NCBI GenBank assembly: GCA_020796225.1
Contig: CM036765.1
Coordinates: 1,529,228-1,593,227 of the forward strand
Direction of reading: 5' to 3'
From: Arion vulgaris
Lineage: Eukaryota; Mollusca; Gastropoda; Stylommatophora; Arionidae
Length of the DNA stretch: 64,000 nt
Shown one piece after another: positions 1-10,287 of this stretch. The first letter of the stretch is position 1; each line of letters opens with the position of its first letter. The translations under genes were made by a program, and so were the position numbers. The notes beneath the pieces were generated by a model. The model was not told where the DNA came from. It saw only the letters and a program-made list of their open reading frames with translations, and searched no databases.

Positions 1-197
1 ATATGTGTTCTCACATAGTGATTCTCCCCATGTCGTAATTATTACCACATGTTTATCTTCTTCCTTTACACAGGAAACCATGGCTTCCTGCAGACAATGT
101 GCAAACATTAATATCTAATAAATATTAGAGTTGTCTTTGTCTGTGTCCAATGTTTGTTTGTTTATGTGTTTGTTTGCGTGTTATGTAGGGAATTCTA
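1..197. other. Unassigned sequence
   Basis: No ORF, RNA gene or repeat family is recognised here. The segment is AT-rich and ends at the TTC-rich stretch that marks the 3' tail (minus strand) of the LINE-B copy that follows. Confidence 0.5.
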
Positions 198-1220
198 GTT
201 TCTTCTTTTGTCGTCACGATGCTACCGTGTTGTTGCCCAGTATCATCACACTGCTACCGCGTTGTTGCCCAGTGTCGTCACGATGCTACCGCGTTGTTGC
301 CCAGTGTCGTCACGATGCTACCGCGTTGTTGCCCAGTGTCGTCACACTGCTACCGGGTTGTTGCCCAGTGTCATCACACTGCTACCGGGTTGTTGTCCAG
401 TGTCGTCACACTGCTACCGCGTTGTTGCCCAGTGTCGTCACAATGCTACCGCGTTGTTGCCCAGTGTCGTCACACTGCTACCGCGTTGTTGCCCAGTGTC
501 ATCACACTGCTACCGCGTTGTTGCCCAGTGTCATCACACTGCTACCGCGTTGTTGCCCAGTGTCATCACGATGCTACCGCGTTGTTGCCCAGTGTCATCA
601 CACTGCTACCGCGTTGTTGCCCAGTGTCATCACGATGCTACCGCGTTGTTGCCCAGTGTCATCACACTGCTACCGCGTTGTTGCCCAGTGTCATCACACT
701 GCTACCGCGTTGTTGCCCAGTGTCGTCACGCTGCTACCGCGTTGTTGCCCAGTGTCATCACGATGCTACCGCGTTGTTGCCCAGTGTCGTCACACTGCTA
801 CCGCGTTGTTGCCCAGTGTCGTCACACTGCTACCGCGTTGTTGCCCAATGTCGTCAAAGCTACCGCGTTGTTGCCCACTGTCGTAGTTTTTGTTTTTGTC
901 TTGCGCTGTTCTGGTGGTTGGGTGATTGTTATTTTTGCTCTTTGACAGGACTCTGCTATGCCATCTAACCATCTTTTCCGTGGTCTTCCTCTTGCCTTCT
1001 TTCCTGATGTTCTGTTGCAGAAGATTATATATACAGTGGAGTCTGGTTGAATTCTTATTAAGTGCCTGAACCACTAAATTATGTGTTTCTCAATGTAATT
1101 CAAGCATGGTTCTGTTCCAACTTTTTTCTTATGCGCATGTTTTTTACTCTATATTTTCTGTTGTTGTTGGTAACTTTTCGTAGACATCACATATTACATG
1201 TTAGTTATGATAGTTAATGT
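198..1220 (-). pseudogene. LINE-B 3' end, 5'-truncated, with expanded tail
   Basis: On the minus strand, about 1,220 to 890 encodes a degraded C-terminus of a non-LTR retrotransposon polyprotein, including a GRPRKRWLDGIAESC-like basic motif near 960-1,020. The same stretch recurs at 2,800-3,158, 47,560-47,735 and 55,540-55,700, which defines the family. The element ends in a GAA-type tail, seen as tcttctttt near 200. Between C-terminus and tail lies a 32-bp minisatellite. Frames are broken and nothing upstream of the C-terminus survives. The family is APE-type and LINE-like; the clade cannot be fixed by eye. Confidence 0.7.
209..892. repeat. 32-bp minisatellite, about 21 copies, in the LINE-B tail
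   Basis: The unit begins tgtcgtcacactgctaccgc and ends gttgttgcccag. Variants are limited mainly to gtcgtc/gtcatc and cactgc/cgatgc. Because 32 is not divisible by 3 and the unit lacks plus-strand stops, all three plus frames stay open for about 250 codons; these are not genes. A single unexpanded copy of the unit lies at 55,552-55,590 between the same flanks. Confidence 0.95.
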
Positions 1221-1319
1221 GTTCATTAAAAACTGTGAGCAAACTGATGTGTGAGTCGCTGATTATGTACGTTTGGCTTCTCTGTAAGTGCTCAATTCAT
1301 TAGTTGGCAAATAATGCGA

Positions 1320-1515
1320 ACAAGAAGGCTTATAACATTTGGTGACAACAGGTAAAATTCAGGGAAGGAAAGATCGTGGAAGTCAGAGGGAGGAGATGTT
1401 GGATGGCCTGACATCATGGTTCGACTCAAGATCGACATCAGAACTGATTACATGCACCAAGCAGAAAGAGAGAGTTGTGTAGAGACACTATCACCTACGC
1501 CGGCAGGCTTGGCAC
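1320..1515 (+). pseudogene. LINE-D C-terminal fragment
   Basis: The plus strand reads, with breaks, TGKIQGRKDRG..REEMLDGLTSW, a GK(I/V)xG+RxRGRQ type motif typical of the extreme C-terminus of many APE-type LINE polyproteins. Near-identical stretches lie at 25,790-25,960 (plus) and 11,062-11,265 (minus), so it is a dispersed 3' end. Only about 190 bp remain; it is 5'-truncated and non-functional. Confidence 0.65.
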
Positions 1516-2277
1516 TTGATTGATATTGACCAATGAGGAACCAGATCAAGAGTGGATGGTATTGTTGTATTTCATCTTCAGAAAGAGCTGTCTTGTTGTT
1601 GAAACTAATCTTGAACATGTCTACTAAAGTTGGATCTAACTGTCTGGATATCATCAATTGTAAGATATTGAAATGTTCTACAACTGAAACAGCTGACACT
1701 GACCGATATTTAACCACACAAATAATATGTCTATATTTTATTTTGCTTCTAAATATGTCATCCTGGTGTCAAGTTTACATATCGTCTAGTTCATTGCTTC
1801 TCAACTTATTTGTGTGTCTGTATCTTTAAAAGTAGCTATTCTTGAATGAGTACCTAATATAATATTTATAATGGTAAACTATTTTTTGATTGTTTGATAA
1901 AACTATTGTCATTGCACTTCAGCGATAACCATGTGTGATTCGATTTCGTTTGTACACATTAGGATCTCAGAGAAAGTGCACTAACTCAGTAGCACTGGCG
2001 ATAGTTCTCGATGTAATTTTGATGAAGGTAACAGTTTTTGTAGGAATTTTTTTTAATCTTCGTAAAGAATGTTTCCCCGTTAACTGCTTTGCAGCCTACG
2101 CTGAACAATTTTCACCTGTTAAATGGTTCTTGTACGTGCTCAACTTTAACACTGGACCTACGTGTTATCGTCCATCTCCGATACGACTAAGAACTCGATT
2201 GTACCTACATTGGGATCAGATATCTCTAGGTAATATCCCAATTGTTGTTCTACTATGTTGTGAACGAACCCATTATT
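1516..2277. other. Unassigned AT-rich sequence
   Basis: Short ORFs on both strands (for example 1,935-2,300 plus, 121 codons) match no family I recognise and have no motif, signal peptide or splice context. I see no gene here. Confidence 0.5.
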
Positions 2278-2487
2278 CTGTGAGGCGTATAAAGTACTAG
2301 AACAGAACTGTGAGGCGTATAAAGTACTAGAACAGAACTGTGAGGCGTATAAAGTACTAGAACAGAACTGTGAGGCGTATAAAGTACTAGAACAGAACTG
2401 TGAGGCGTATAAAGTACTAGAACAGAACTGTGAGGCGTATAAAGTACTAGAACAGAACTGTGAGGCGTATAAAGTACTAGAACAGAA
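2278..2487. repeat. 30-bp minisatellite, 7 identical copies
   Basis: The unit starts tgtgaggcgtataaagtact and continues agaacagaac. Seven copies run head to tail with no visible substitution, which indicates very recent expansion. The unit is divisible by 3 and open on the minus strand, giving a spurious repetitive ORF. A short CA/TA-rich simple repeat follows at about 2,496-2,525. Confidence 0.95.
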
Positions 2488-2558
2488 TATATAGCTACAC
2501 ACACACACATAAACACATACACACAGTTTTAGCGCTTTCATTTTATCTTCTTCTTCTT

Positions 2559-2799
2559 TTAACCCAGTGTCAGCACACTGTTACCGGGTTGTTAACCCAG
2601 TGTCAGCACACTGTTACCGGGTTGTTAACCCAGTGTCAGCACACTGTTACCGGGTTGTTAACCCAGTGTCAGCACACTGTTACCGGGTTGTTAACCCAGT
2701 GTCAGCACACTGTTACCGGGTTGTTAACCCAGTATCAGCACACTGTTACCAGGTTGTTAACCCAGTGTCAGCACACTGTTACCGGGTTGTTAACCAGTG
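2559..2799. repeat. 33-bp minisatellite, about 7 copies, in the LINE-B tail
   Basis: The unit includes cagtgtcagcacactg and ttaccgggttgttaaccc. It is a diverged, 1-bp longer relative of the 32-bp unit at 209-892 and sits at the same place, between the element's C-terminus and its GAA-type tail. The unit can fold: CAGTGT pairs with ACACTG over a CAGC loop, and GGGTT pairs with AACCC. Confidence 0.9.
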
Positions 2800-3161
2800 T
2801 CGTGGTTTTATATATTTGTCTTGCGTTTCTCTGGTGACTTGTGTTATGGTTTTCTTAGTCCCCTGGCAGAATTCAACTACGTTATCTATCCACCTTTTCT
2901 CGGTCTTCCTCTCGTCTTTTTCCTGATATTCTGTTGTGGAAAGCTTCATATGCAGTTTGGTCTGTTCGCATTCTTACTAAGTGGCCAAACCACTTCATTC
3001 TCTATTTCGGTATATAATTCAAGCACGGTCTTGTTCCAACCTTTTCTCTGATTCTGGTATTCGTTACTCTGTCGATTCTTGTGTTGTTGGTGACTTTGCG
3101 GAGACATGTCATTTCGCATGTTGCTATTTTCTGTGTATGTTTCTTATTCATTGTCCATGTT

Positions 3162-3353
3162 TGCATTGAAGTGGGATGCAAAGGGTTCAAGAAAGAGATG
3201 TCGACCTAAGGAGACCCTGAAACGAACTTTGCTGAGAGAGGCAGGAAATATCGGTCTCAGTTCCATGGAGGAGATTGAGCCAGTTGCCCAGGATAGAGCG
3301 GTATGGAGAAATCACTTGCAGGCCCTATGTAACGTATAACGGTACGAGAGGAA
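3162..3353 (+). pseudogene. LINE-A 3' fragment inserted in LINE-B
   Basis: The plus strand encodes ALKWDAKGSRKR, RPKETLKRTLLREAGN and QDRAVWRNHLQALCNV, ending ggtacgagaggaattatta. This is the C-terminal end and 3' tail of LINE-A, also present at 17,606-18,169 (minus), 29,413-29,590 (minus) and 45,535-45,734 (plus). It splits the minus-strand LINE-B at codons just upstream of the CEMTCLRK motif. About 190 bp, strongly 5'-truncated. I could not find a clean target-site duplication. Confidence 0.8.
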
Positions 3354-3675
3354 TTATTACTTTTTTGGCATTGATAACATAGAGTGGGTATGACGATGCT
3401 CTTGATCAACTGTTGTTTAGCTGTCAGTGAGATGTTTGGATGTCTAAGTAGTGGCGCTAGTTGGTAGGTTATTGCATTTGCTTTCTGGACTCTAGTTTCT
3501 ATCTCTCTGTCGAGTCTTCCATCCTCTGTAAATACACTTCCTAGGTACTTGAATTCCTGTACTTGCTCTATTGTACTGCCATTAATGTCGATGTTTAGTG
3601 TATTATGTTTCCTTCCTATATTCATGACCTCAGTTTTGGCTATGTTTATGTTCATGTCATATTTCTTACAGTTAT

Positions 3676-3822
3676 AATATAATGTGTTGATATGTTGTTG
3701 TAGATCTTGTTCTTGTAGCTCTTGTTCTTGTTGGTATAAGGTGTTGATATGTTGTTGTAGCTCTTGTTCTTGTTGGTATAAGGTGTTGATATGTTGTTGT
3801 AGCTCTTGTTCTTGTTGGTAAA
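3676..3822. repeat. 42-bp array inside the LINE-B post-RT region, about 3.5 copies
   Basis: On the minus strand the unit encodes the 14-residue period QQEQELQQHINTLY, placed directly after the RT FADDQCLIY box. The period is 14 codons, so the frame is kept; one unit also has an extra EQDL duplication. It is a local amplification of the element's own helical segment after the catalytic box. Confidence 0.9.
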
Positions 3823-3903
3823 TCAAACATTGGTCGTCTGCGAATAACAATTCATTAATTGTTTCCGTTTCTAATTGTGACTCCAGTGTAATTTTATCCA
3901 TGT

Positions 3904-6048
3904 ATGCTATAAAAGTACAAGTGAGAGGACACAGCCCTGTCTGACATCTTTATCCATGTATGTTATAAAAAGTACAAGTGAGAGGACACAGCCCTGTCTG
4001 ACATCTTTATCCATGTATGCTATAAAAAGTACAAGTGAGAGGACACATCCCTGTCTGACATCTTTATCCATGTATGTTATAAAAAGTACAAGTGAGAGGA
4101 CACAGCCCTGTCTGACATCTTTATCCATGTATGCTATAAAAAGTACAAGTGAGAGGACACAGCCCTGTCTGACATCTTTATCCATGTATGTTATAAAAAG
4201 TACAAGTGAGAGGACACAGCCCTGTCTGACATCTTTATCCATGTATGTTATAAAAAGTACAAGTGAGAGGACACAGCCCTGTCTGACATCTTTATCCATG
4301 TATGTTATAAAAAGTACAAGTGAGAGGACACAGCCCTGTCTGACATCTTTATCCATGTATGTTATAAAAAGTACAAGTGAGAGGACACAGCCCTGTCTGA
4401 CATCTTTATCCATGTATGCTATAAAAAGTACAAGTGAGAGGACACAGCCCTGTCTGACATCTTTATCCATGTATGTTATAAAAAGTACAAGTGAGAGGAC
4501 ACAGCCCTGTCTGACATCTTTATTCATGTATGTTATAAAAAGTACAAGTGAGAGGACACAGCCCTGTCTGACATCTTTATCCATGTATGCTATAAAAAGT
4601 GCAAGTGAGAGGACACAGCCCTGTCTGACATCTTTATCCATGTATGTTATAAAAAGTACAAGTGAGAGGACACAGCCCTGTCTGACATCTTTATCCATGT
4701 ATGTTATAAAAAGTACAAGTGAGAGGACACAGCCCTGTCTGACATCTTTATCCATGTATGTTATAAAAAGTACAAGTGAGAGGACACAGCCCTGTCTGAC
4801 ATCTTTATCCATGTATGCTATAAAAAGTACAAGTGAGAGGACACAGCCCTGTCTGACATCTTTATCCATGTATGTTATAAAAAGTACAAGTGAGAGGACA
4901 CAGCCCTGTCTGACATCTTTATTCATGTATGTTATAAAAAGTACAAGTGAGAGGACACAGCCCTGTCTGACATCTTTATCCATGTATGTTATAAAAAGTA
5001 CAAGTGAGAGGACACAGCCCTGTCTGACATCTTTATCCATGTATGCTATAAAAAGTACAAGTGAGAGGACACAGCCCTGTCTGACATCTTTATCCATGTA
5101 TGTTATAAAAAGTACAAGTGAGAGGACACAGCCCTGTCTGACATCTTTATCCATGTATGTTATAAAAAGTACAAGTGAGAGGACACACCCCTGTCTGACA
5201 TCTTTATCCATGTATGCTATAAAAAGTACAAGTGAGAGGACACAGCCCTGTCTGACATCTTTATCCATGTATGCTATAAAAAGTACAAGTGAGAGGACAC
5301 ACCCCTGTCTGACATCTTTATTCATGTATGTTATAAAAAGTACAAGTGAGAGGACACAGCCCTGTCTGACATCTTTATCCATGTATGTTATAAAAAGTAC
5401 AAGTGAGAGGACACAGCCCTGTCTGACATCTTTATCCATGTATGTTATAAAAAGTACAAGTGAGAGGACACACCCCTGTCTGACATCTTTATCCATGTAT
5501 GCTATAAAAAGTACAAGTGAGAGGACACAGCCCTGTCTGACATCTTTATCCATGTATGCATATAAAAGTACAAGTGAGAGGACACACCCTGTCTGACATC
5601 TTTATTCATGTATGTTATAAAAAGTACAAGTGAGAGGACACAGCCCTGTCTGACATCTTTATTCATGTATGTTATAAAAAGTACAAGTGAGAGGACACAG
5701 CCCTGTCTGACATCTTTATTCATGTATGTTATAAAAAGTACAAGTCAGAGGACACAGCCCTGTCTGACATCTTTATCCATGTATGTTATAAAAAGTACAA
5801 GTGAGAGGACACAGCCCTGTCTGACATCTTTATCCATGTATGTTATAAAAAGTACAAGTGAGAGGACACACCCCTGTCTGACATCTTTATCCATGTATGT
5901 TATAAAAAGTAGAGGTGAGAGGACACACCCTTGTCTGACATCTTTATCCATGTATGTTATAAAAAGTAGAGGTGAGAGGACACACCCTTGTCTGACATCT
6001 TTATCCATGTATGTTATAAAAAGTAGAGGTGAGAGGACACACCCCTGT
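3904..6048. repeat. 57-bp array of an RT motif, about 37-38 copies
   Basis: On the minus strand each unit encodes a 19-residue period, MDKDVRQGCVLSLVLFITY, which is the conserved (V/I)RQGCxLSPxLF motif of LINE reverse transcriptases. The flanks are the native element: ADWFSITSGIRQGCVLSP on one side and MDKITLESQ followed by the FADD box on the other. The unit is an exact multiple of 3, so the frame stays open for about 550 codons before indels near 5,555-5,590 shift it. Variants are few (tatgtta/tatgcta; cacagccc/cacacccc; ttatcc/ttattc). The opposite strand is also open; that is a shadow. Confidence 0.97.
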
Positions 6049-6189
6049 CTGATGCCTGATGTAATAGAGAACCAGTCTGCCATTCCCACTGTTGTTCTTA
6101 CTGAGCTTTGACTTTCTTTTTATAGGGACATAATGTTGCCTAATAATTGTCCTTGTACACCATACTCTTCAAGGGTCTTCCATAGTTTA

Positions 6190-6412
6190 TAGTCTCTGTT
6201 GATCCTATCAAAAGCCTTCTCCTGGGTCTTCCATAGTTTGTCTCTGTTGATCCTATCAAAAGCCTTCTCCTGGGTCTTCCATAGTTTGTCTCTGTTGATC
6301 CTATCAAAAGCCTTGTCCTGGGTCTTCCATAGTTTGTCTCTGTTGATCCTATCAAAGCCTTCTCCTGGGTCTTCCATAGTTTGTCTCTGTTGATCCTATC
6401 AAAAGCCTTCTC
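6190..6412. repeat. 48-bp array of another LINE-B RT motif, about 4.5 copies
   Basis: The minus-strand unit encodes FDRINRDKLWKTQEKA, 16 residues, the (L/F)xKAFDxIxRxxLW motif of LINE RTs that carries a catalytic aspartate. The native copy IDLEKAFDRINRDKLW lies at the high-coordinate edge and KLWKTLEEYGVQGQLL at the other. A few 1-2 bp indels shift the frame between units. Confidence 0.93.
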
Positions 6413-6563
6413 CAGGTCAATAAAGATTATGTTCTTGTTTTTGTTATATTCAATTGTTTGCTCACAGAGAAACATTCATTTTATGTTTCATAATAATATC
6501 ATAGTGACATGGCATGAGTCTAGCTCGAGGATCCTCAAAATGGTAGGTACCGACTACCATAAG

Positions 6564-6735
6564 TTGATCAAGTTGCATGTTAAGTTCATGATCAAGTTGC
6601 ATGTTAAGTTCATGATCAAGTTGCATGTTGTTCTATGATAAAGTTGCATGTTAAGTTCATGATAAAGTTGCATGTTAAGTTCATGATCAAGTTGCATGTT
6701 AAGTTCATGATAAAGTTGCATGTTAAGTTCATGAA
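6564..6735. repeat. 24-bp minisatellite, about 7 copies
   Basis: The unit is gatcaagttgcatgttaagt plus tcat, with gatc/gata variants. One unit is shortened near 6,630. Confidence 0.9.
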
Positions 6736-6831
6736 TATTTAATTATGGCTTAGGTCTCTGCAAATTTTCTTTTTTGTTTTTTTATAATTTAATTTTGCAG
6801 TGGTGGTCGATAATGGATCAGCAACTCGTGA

Positions 6832-6953
6832 AAACAGAAACATGAAGTGGAACTGAAGTTTTGATGGCAGAAAACAGAAACATGAAGTGGAACTGAAGTT
6901 TTGATGGCAGAAAACAGAAACATGAAGTGGAACTGAAGTTTTGATGGCAGAAC
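6832..6953. repeat. 40-bp direct repeat, 3 copies
   Basis: Three nearly exact copies of a unit starting acagaaacatgaagtggaac. No coding relation is recognised. The flanks (6,736-6,831 and 6,954-7,035) hold no gene I can see. Confidence 0.9.
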
Positions 6954-7037
6954 ACAGCCTAAAGAAAACAGCCTACAATTATTTTAGTGGGAAGCAACAT
7001 TTGCAATCTTCTATTTGAATTGTGTCAAAATTAAAAG

Positions 7038-8650
7038 AACTAACTAACCTATGGAAGGAACTGATATAAGAACTAACTAACCTATGGAAGGAAACTGACA
7101 TAATAACTAACTAATCTATGGAAGGGAACTGATATAATAACTAACTAAGCTATGGAAGGGAACTGATATAAGAACTAACTAACCAATGGAAGGGAACTGA
7201 TATAAGAACTAACTAACCTATGGAAGGAACTGACATAAGAACTAACTAACCTATGGAAGGGAACTGATATAAGAACTAACTAACTTATGGAAGGAACTGA
7301 CTAAGAACTAACTAACCTATGGAAGGAACTGACATAAGAACTAACTAAGCTATGGAAGAGAACTGATATAAGAACTAACTAACCTATGGAAGGAACTGAC
7401 ATAAGAACTAACTAACCAATGGAAGGGAACTGACATAAGAACTAACTAACCTATGAAAGGAACTGATATAAGAACTAACTAACCTATGGAAAGGAACTGA
7501 TATAAGAACTAACTAACCTATGGAAGGAACTGACATAAGAACTAACTAACCTATAGAAGGGGAAATGACATAAGAACTAACTAACCTATGAAAGGAACTG
7601 ATAAAAGAACTAACTAAGCTATGGAAGGGAACTGATATAAGAACTAACTAACCATGGAAGAAAACTGACATAAGAACTAACTAACCTATAGAAGGGAACT
7701 GACATAAGAACTAACTAACCTATGAAAGGAACTGATATAAGAACTAACTAACCTATGGAAGGAACTGACATAAGAACTAACTAACCTATGGAAGGAACTG
7801 ACATAAGAACTAACTAACCTATGGAAGGAACTGACATAAGAACTAACTAACCTATGGAAGGAACTGACATAAGAACTAACTAACCTATGGAAGGAACTGA
7901 CATAAGAACTAACTAATCTATGGAAGGGAACTGACATAAGAACTAACTATGCTATGGAAGAGAACTGACATAAGAACTAACTAACCTATGGAAGGAACTG
8001 ACATAAGAACTAACTAACCTATGGAAGGAACTGATATAAGAACTAACTAACCTATGGAAGGGAACTGACATAAGAACTAACTAAGCTATGGAAGGGAACT
8101 GACATAAGAACTAACTAACCTATGGAAGGAACTGATATAAGAACTAACTAACCTATGGAAGGGAACTGATATAAGAACTAACTAACCTATGGAAGGAACT
8201 GATATAAGAACTAACTAACCTATGGAAGGAACTGATATAAGAACTAACTAATCTATGGAAGGGAACTGATATAAGAACTAACTAACCTATGGAAGGAAAC
8301 TGATATAAGAACTAACTAATCTATGGAAGGGAACTTATATAAGAACTAACTAATCTATGGAAGGGAACTGATATAAGAACTAACTAATCTATGGAAGGGA
8401 ACTGATATAAGAACTAACTAACCTATGGAAGGAACTGATATAAGAACTAACTAACCTATGGAAGGAACTGATATAAGAACTAACTAATCTATGGAAGGGA
8501 ACTGATATAAGAACTAACTAACCTATGGAAGGAAACTGATATAAGAACTAACTAACCTATGGAAGGAACTGATATAAGAACTAACTAACCTATGGAAGGG
8601 AACTGATATAAGAACTAACTAACGAATGGAAGGGAACTGACATAAGAACA
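7038..8650. repeat. 33/34-bp minisatellite, about 48 copies
   Basis: The unit is gaactaactaacctatggaa plus ggaactgacataa. Length varies by 1-2 bp through ggaac/gggaac/ggaaac and a few single-base changes (cata/tata, acct/atct/agct). It ends abruptly at unrelated sequence near 8,650. Minus-strand ORFs inside it are repeat artefacts. Confidence 0.95.
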
Positions 8651-8784
8651 ACAATTCAGTGTTTAATAGCCTGCGTTTTGTTTTCTTGGCAACATATGGT
8701 TGTGAGATATGGACCACAGACAAAACGGCCGAGAAGATCATAAAACATTTGAATGCAAATGCTACAGTAGAGTACTTGTTTTTC
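8651..8784. other. Possible LINE remnant between arrays
   Basis: The plus strand reads ATYGCEIWTTDKTAEKIIKH-like sequence in broken frame (cttggcaacatatggttgtgagatatggacc), resembling the VATYGCESWT motif of LINE polyproteins. About 100 bp, too short to assign to a family. Confidence 0.4.
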
Positions 8785-9232
8785 TGTTGGTATTAGATTG
8801 AATTCTGTTGATATTAGATTGAGTTCTGATGATATTAGATTGAGTTCTGTTGGTATTAGATTGAGTTCTGTTGGTATTAGATTGAGTTCTGTTGGTATTA
8901 GATTGAGTTCTGTTGGTATTAGATTGAGTTCTGTTGGTATTAGATTGAGTTCTGTTGGTATTAGATTGACTTCTATTGGTATTAGATTGAGTTCTGTTGG
9001 TATTAGATTGAGTTTTGATGATATTAGATTGAATTCTGTTGATATTAGATTGAGTTCTGATGATATTAGATTGAGTTCTGTTGGTATTAGATTGAGTTCT
9101 GTTGGTATTAGATTGAGTTCTGTTGGTATTAGATTGAGTTCTGTTGGTATTAGATTGAGTTCTGTTGGTATTAGATTGACTTCTATTGGTATTAGATTGA
9201 GTTCTGTTGGTATTAGATTGAGTTTTGATGGG
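8785..9232. repeat. 21-bp minisatellite, about 21 copies, with an 11-unit higher-order repeat
   Basis: The unit is attagattgagttctgttgg plus t, 7 codons on both strands. Variant units (gaattctgttgat, gagttctgatgat, gacttctattggt, gagttttgatgat) occur in the same order twice, 231 bp apart, which shows a second-level duplication of 11 units; the second block has one standard unit fewer. Confidence 0.93.
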
Positions 9233-9315
9233 GGTCTTGTAATTTCTACAGTCAACGTAGTATATCTGTACATTTGTCGTTAGATTAGAACAATAAATCT
9301 CAGGGCCGTTAGCAA

Positions 9316-9600
9316 ATGTATTTTCTGATTCTATATGTGGGTGTGTCGTGTAAGATGTGGTTCTTCACTTCTGTTGTATATCATTTGCTTGATAAAGGCC
9401 TTGTGGTCGAAATGTTGTTGCGTATTGTCATTGTTTTTGTATTTTGTAAAACTACAGTACTTTGCTTTTACGTGTTACGCCATTACGTGTTACGCCATTG
9501 CGTGTTACGCCATTACGTGTTACGCCATTGCGTGTTACACCATTACGTGTTACGCCATTACTACATAGTTTGTCTGCAGTATTCTCTTTTATATTGATAA
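9316..9600 (+). mobile_element. PLE 3'-terminal fragment with a 15-bp internal array
   Basis: From about 9,385 the plus strand matches the noncoding 3' end of the Penelope-like elements at 44,015-44,140 (minus) and 59,400-59,535 (plus): the ttgataaaggcc...ggtcgaaa hairpin, then tttgtaaaactacagtactt, a tacgtgtt...gcc segment and tttgtctgcagt. The tacgtgtt segment is expanded into about six 15-bp units (9,476-9,560) of the type attacgtgttacgcc. No coding region is present; it is 5'-truncated. Confidence 0.7.
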
Positions 9601-9625
9601 TATAATTTGTGGGTATTATTGAACT

Positions 9626-9886
9626 TATTATCTGTCTAGATATGTAACTATGATACATCTTTGCAAACTTATTATCTGTCTAGATATGTAACTATGATAC
9701 ATCTTTGCAAACTTATTATCTGTCTAGATCTGTAACTATGATACATCTTTGCAAACTTATTATCTATCTAGATCTGTAACTATGATACATCTTTGCAAAC
9801 TTATTATCTGTCTAGATCTGTAACTATGATACATCTTTGCAAACTTATTATCTGTCTAGATCTGTAACTATGATACATCTTTGCAT
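9626..9886. repeat. 44-bp minisatellite, about 6 copies
   Basis: The unit begins cttattatctgtctagatct and includes gtaactatgatacatctttg. Few substitutions (atatgt/atctgt). It starts directly after the PLE fragment. Confidence 0.93.
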
Positions 9887-10006
9887 TCCTAAACATAATA
9901 TTTTTTATGTTTAATAAGTAACAATTGTGATTATATATTTCATATTGCCATTTCTTTCATTAATTTATTGAGATAATATTGCAATATCTTGAATGCAGAA
10001 CACGGC

Positions 10007-10282
10007 ATAGTTCCATGGATAGTTCCATGGATAGTTCCATGCATAGTTCCATGCATAGTTCCATGGATAGTTCCATGGATAGTTCCATGGATAGTTCCAT
10101 GGATAGTTCCATGGATAGTTCCATGGATAGTTCCATGGATAGTTCCATGGATAGTTCCATGCATAGTTCCATGGATAGTTCCATGCATAGTTCCATGCAT
10201 AGTTCCATGCATAGTTCCATGGATAGTTCCATGGATAGTTCCATGCATAGTTCCATGGATAGTTCCATGGATAGTTCCATGG
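10007..10282. repeat. 12-bp minisatellite, about 23 copies
   Basis: The unit is agttccatggat with a single alternating variant, agttccatgcat. The period is 4 codons, so several frames are open on both strands; these are artefacts. The array abuts the LINE C-terminal remnant that follows. Confidence 0.95.
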
Positions 10283-10287
10283 AGAAG

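Larger units (their letters stand above)
2541..6480 (-). mobile_element. LINE-B non-LTR retrotransposon copy, 5'-truncated
   Basis: Read on the minus strand from 6,475 downwards, this copy has the RT segment IDLEKAFDRINRDKLW, then GIRQGCVLSPLLF, the catalytic FADD box near 3,825-3,840, the post-RT motif VQEFKYLGSVFTEDG near 3,530-3,560, a CEMTCLRK-like C-terminal region near 3,090-3,130 and a GRPRKRW-type end near 2,900. It finishes in a TTC-rich complement of a GAA tail at about 2,541. The endonuclease domain is absent (5' truncation near 6,480). Four tandem arrays (48, 57, 42 and 33 bp units) and a LINE-A fragment interrupt it. Not functional; family assignment below LINE level is uncertain. 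Confidence 0.8.

Noticed and set aside
131..968. Three plus-strand ORFs of about 250 codons
   Set aside because: Same 32-bp unit in three frames; the locus is a minus-strand LINE 3' tail.
3907..5596. Plus-strand 546-codon ORF opposite the 57-bp array
   Set aside because: Shadow of the minus-strand RT motif array; the minus strand alone is continuous with recognisable RT sequence.
6381..6638. 85-codon plus ORF and similar short ORFs over LINE fragments
   Set aside because: Antisense shadows of LINE coding sequence or extensions out of repeats, with no independent evidence.
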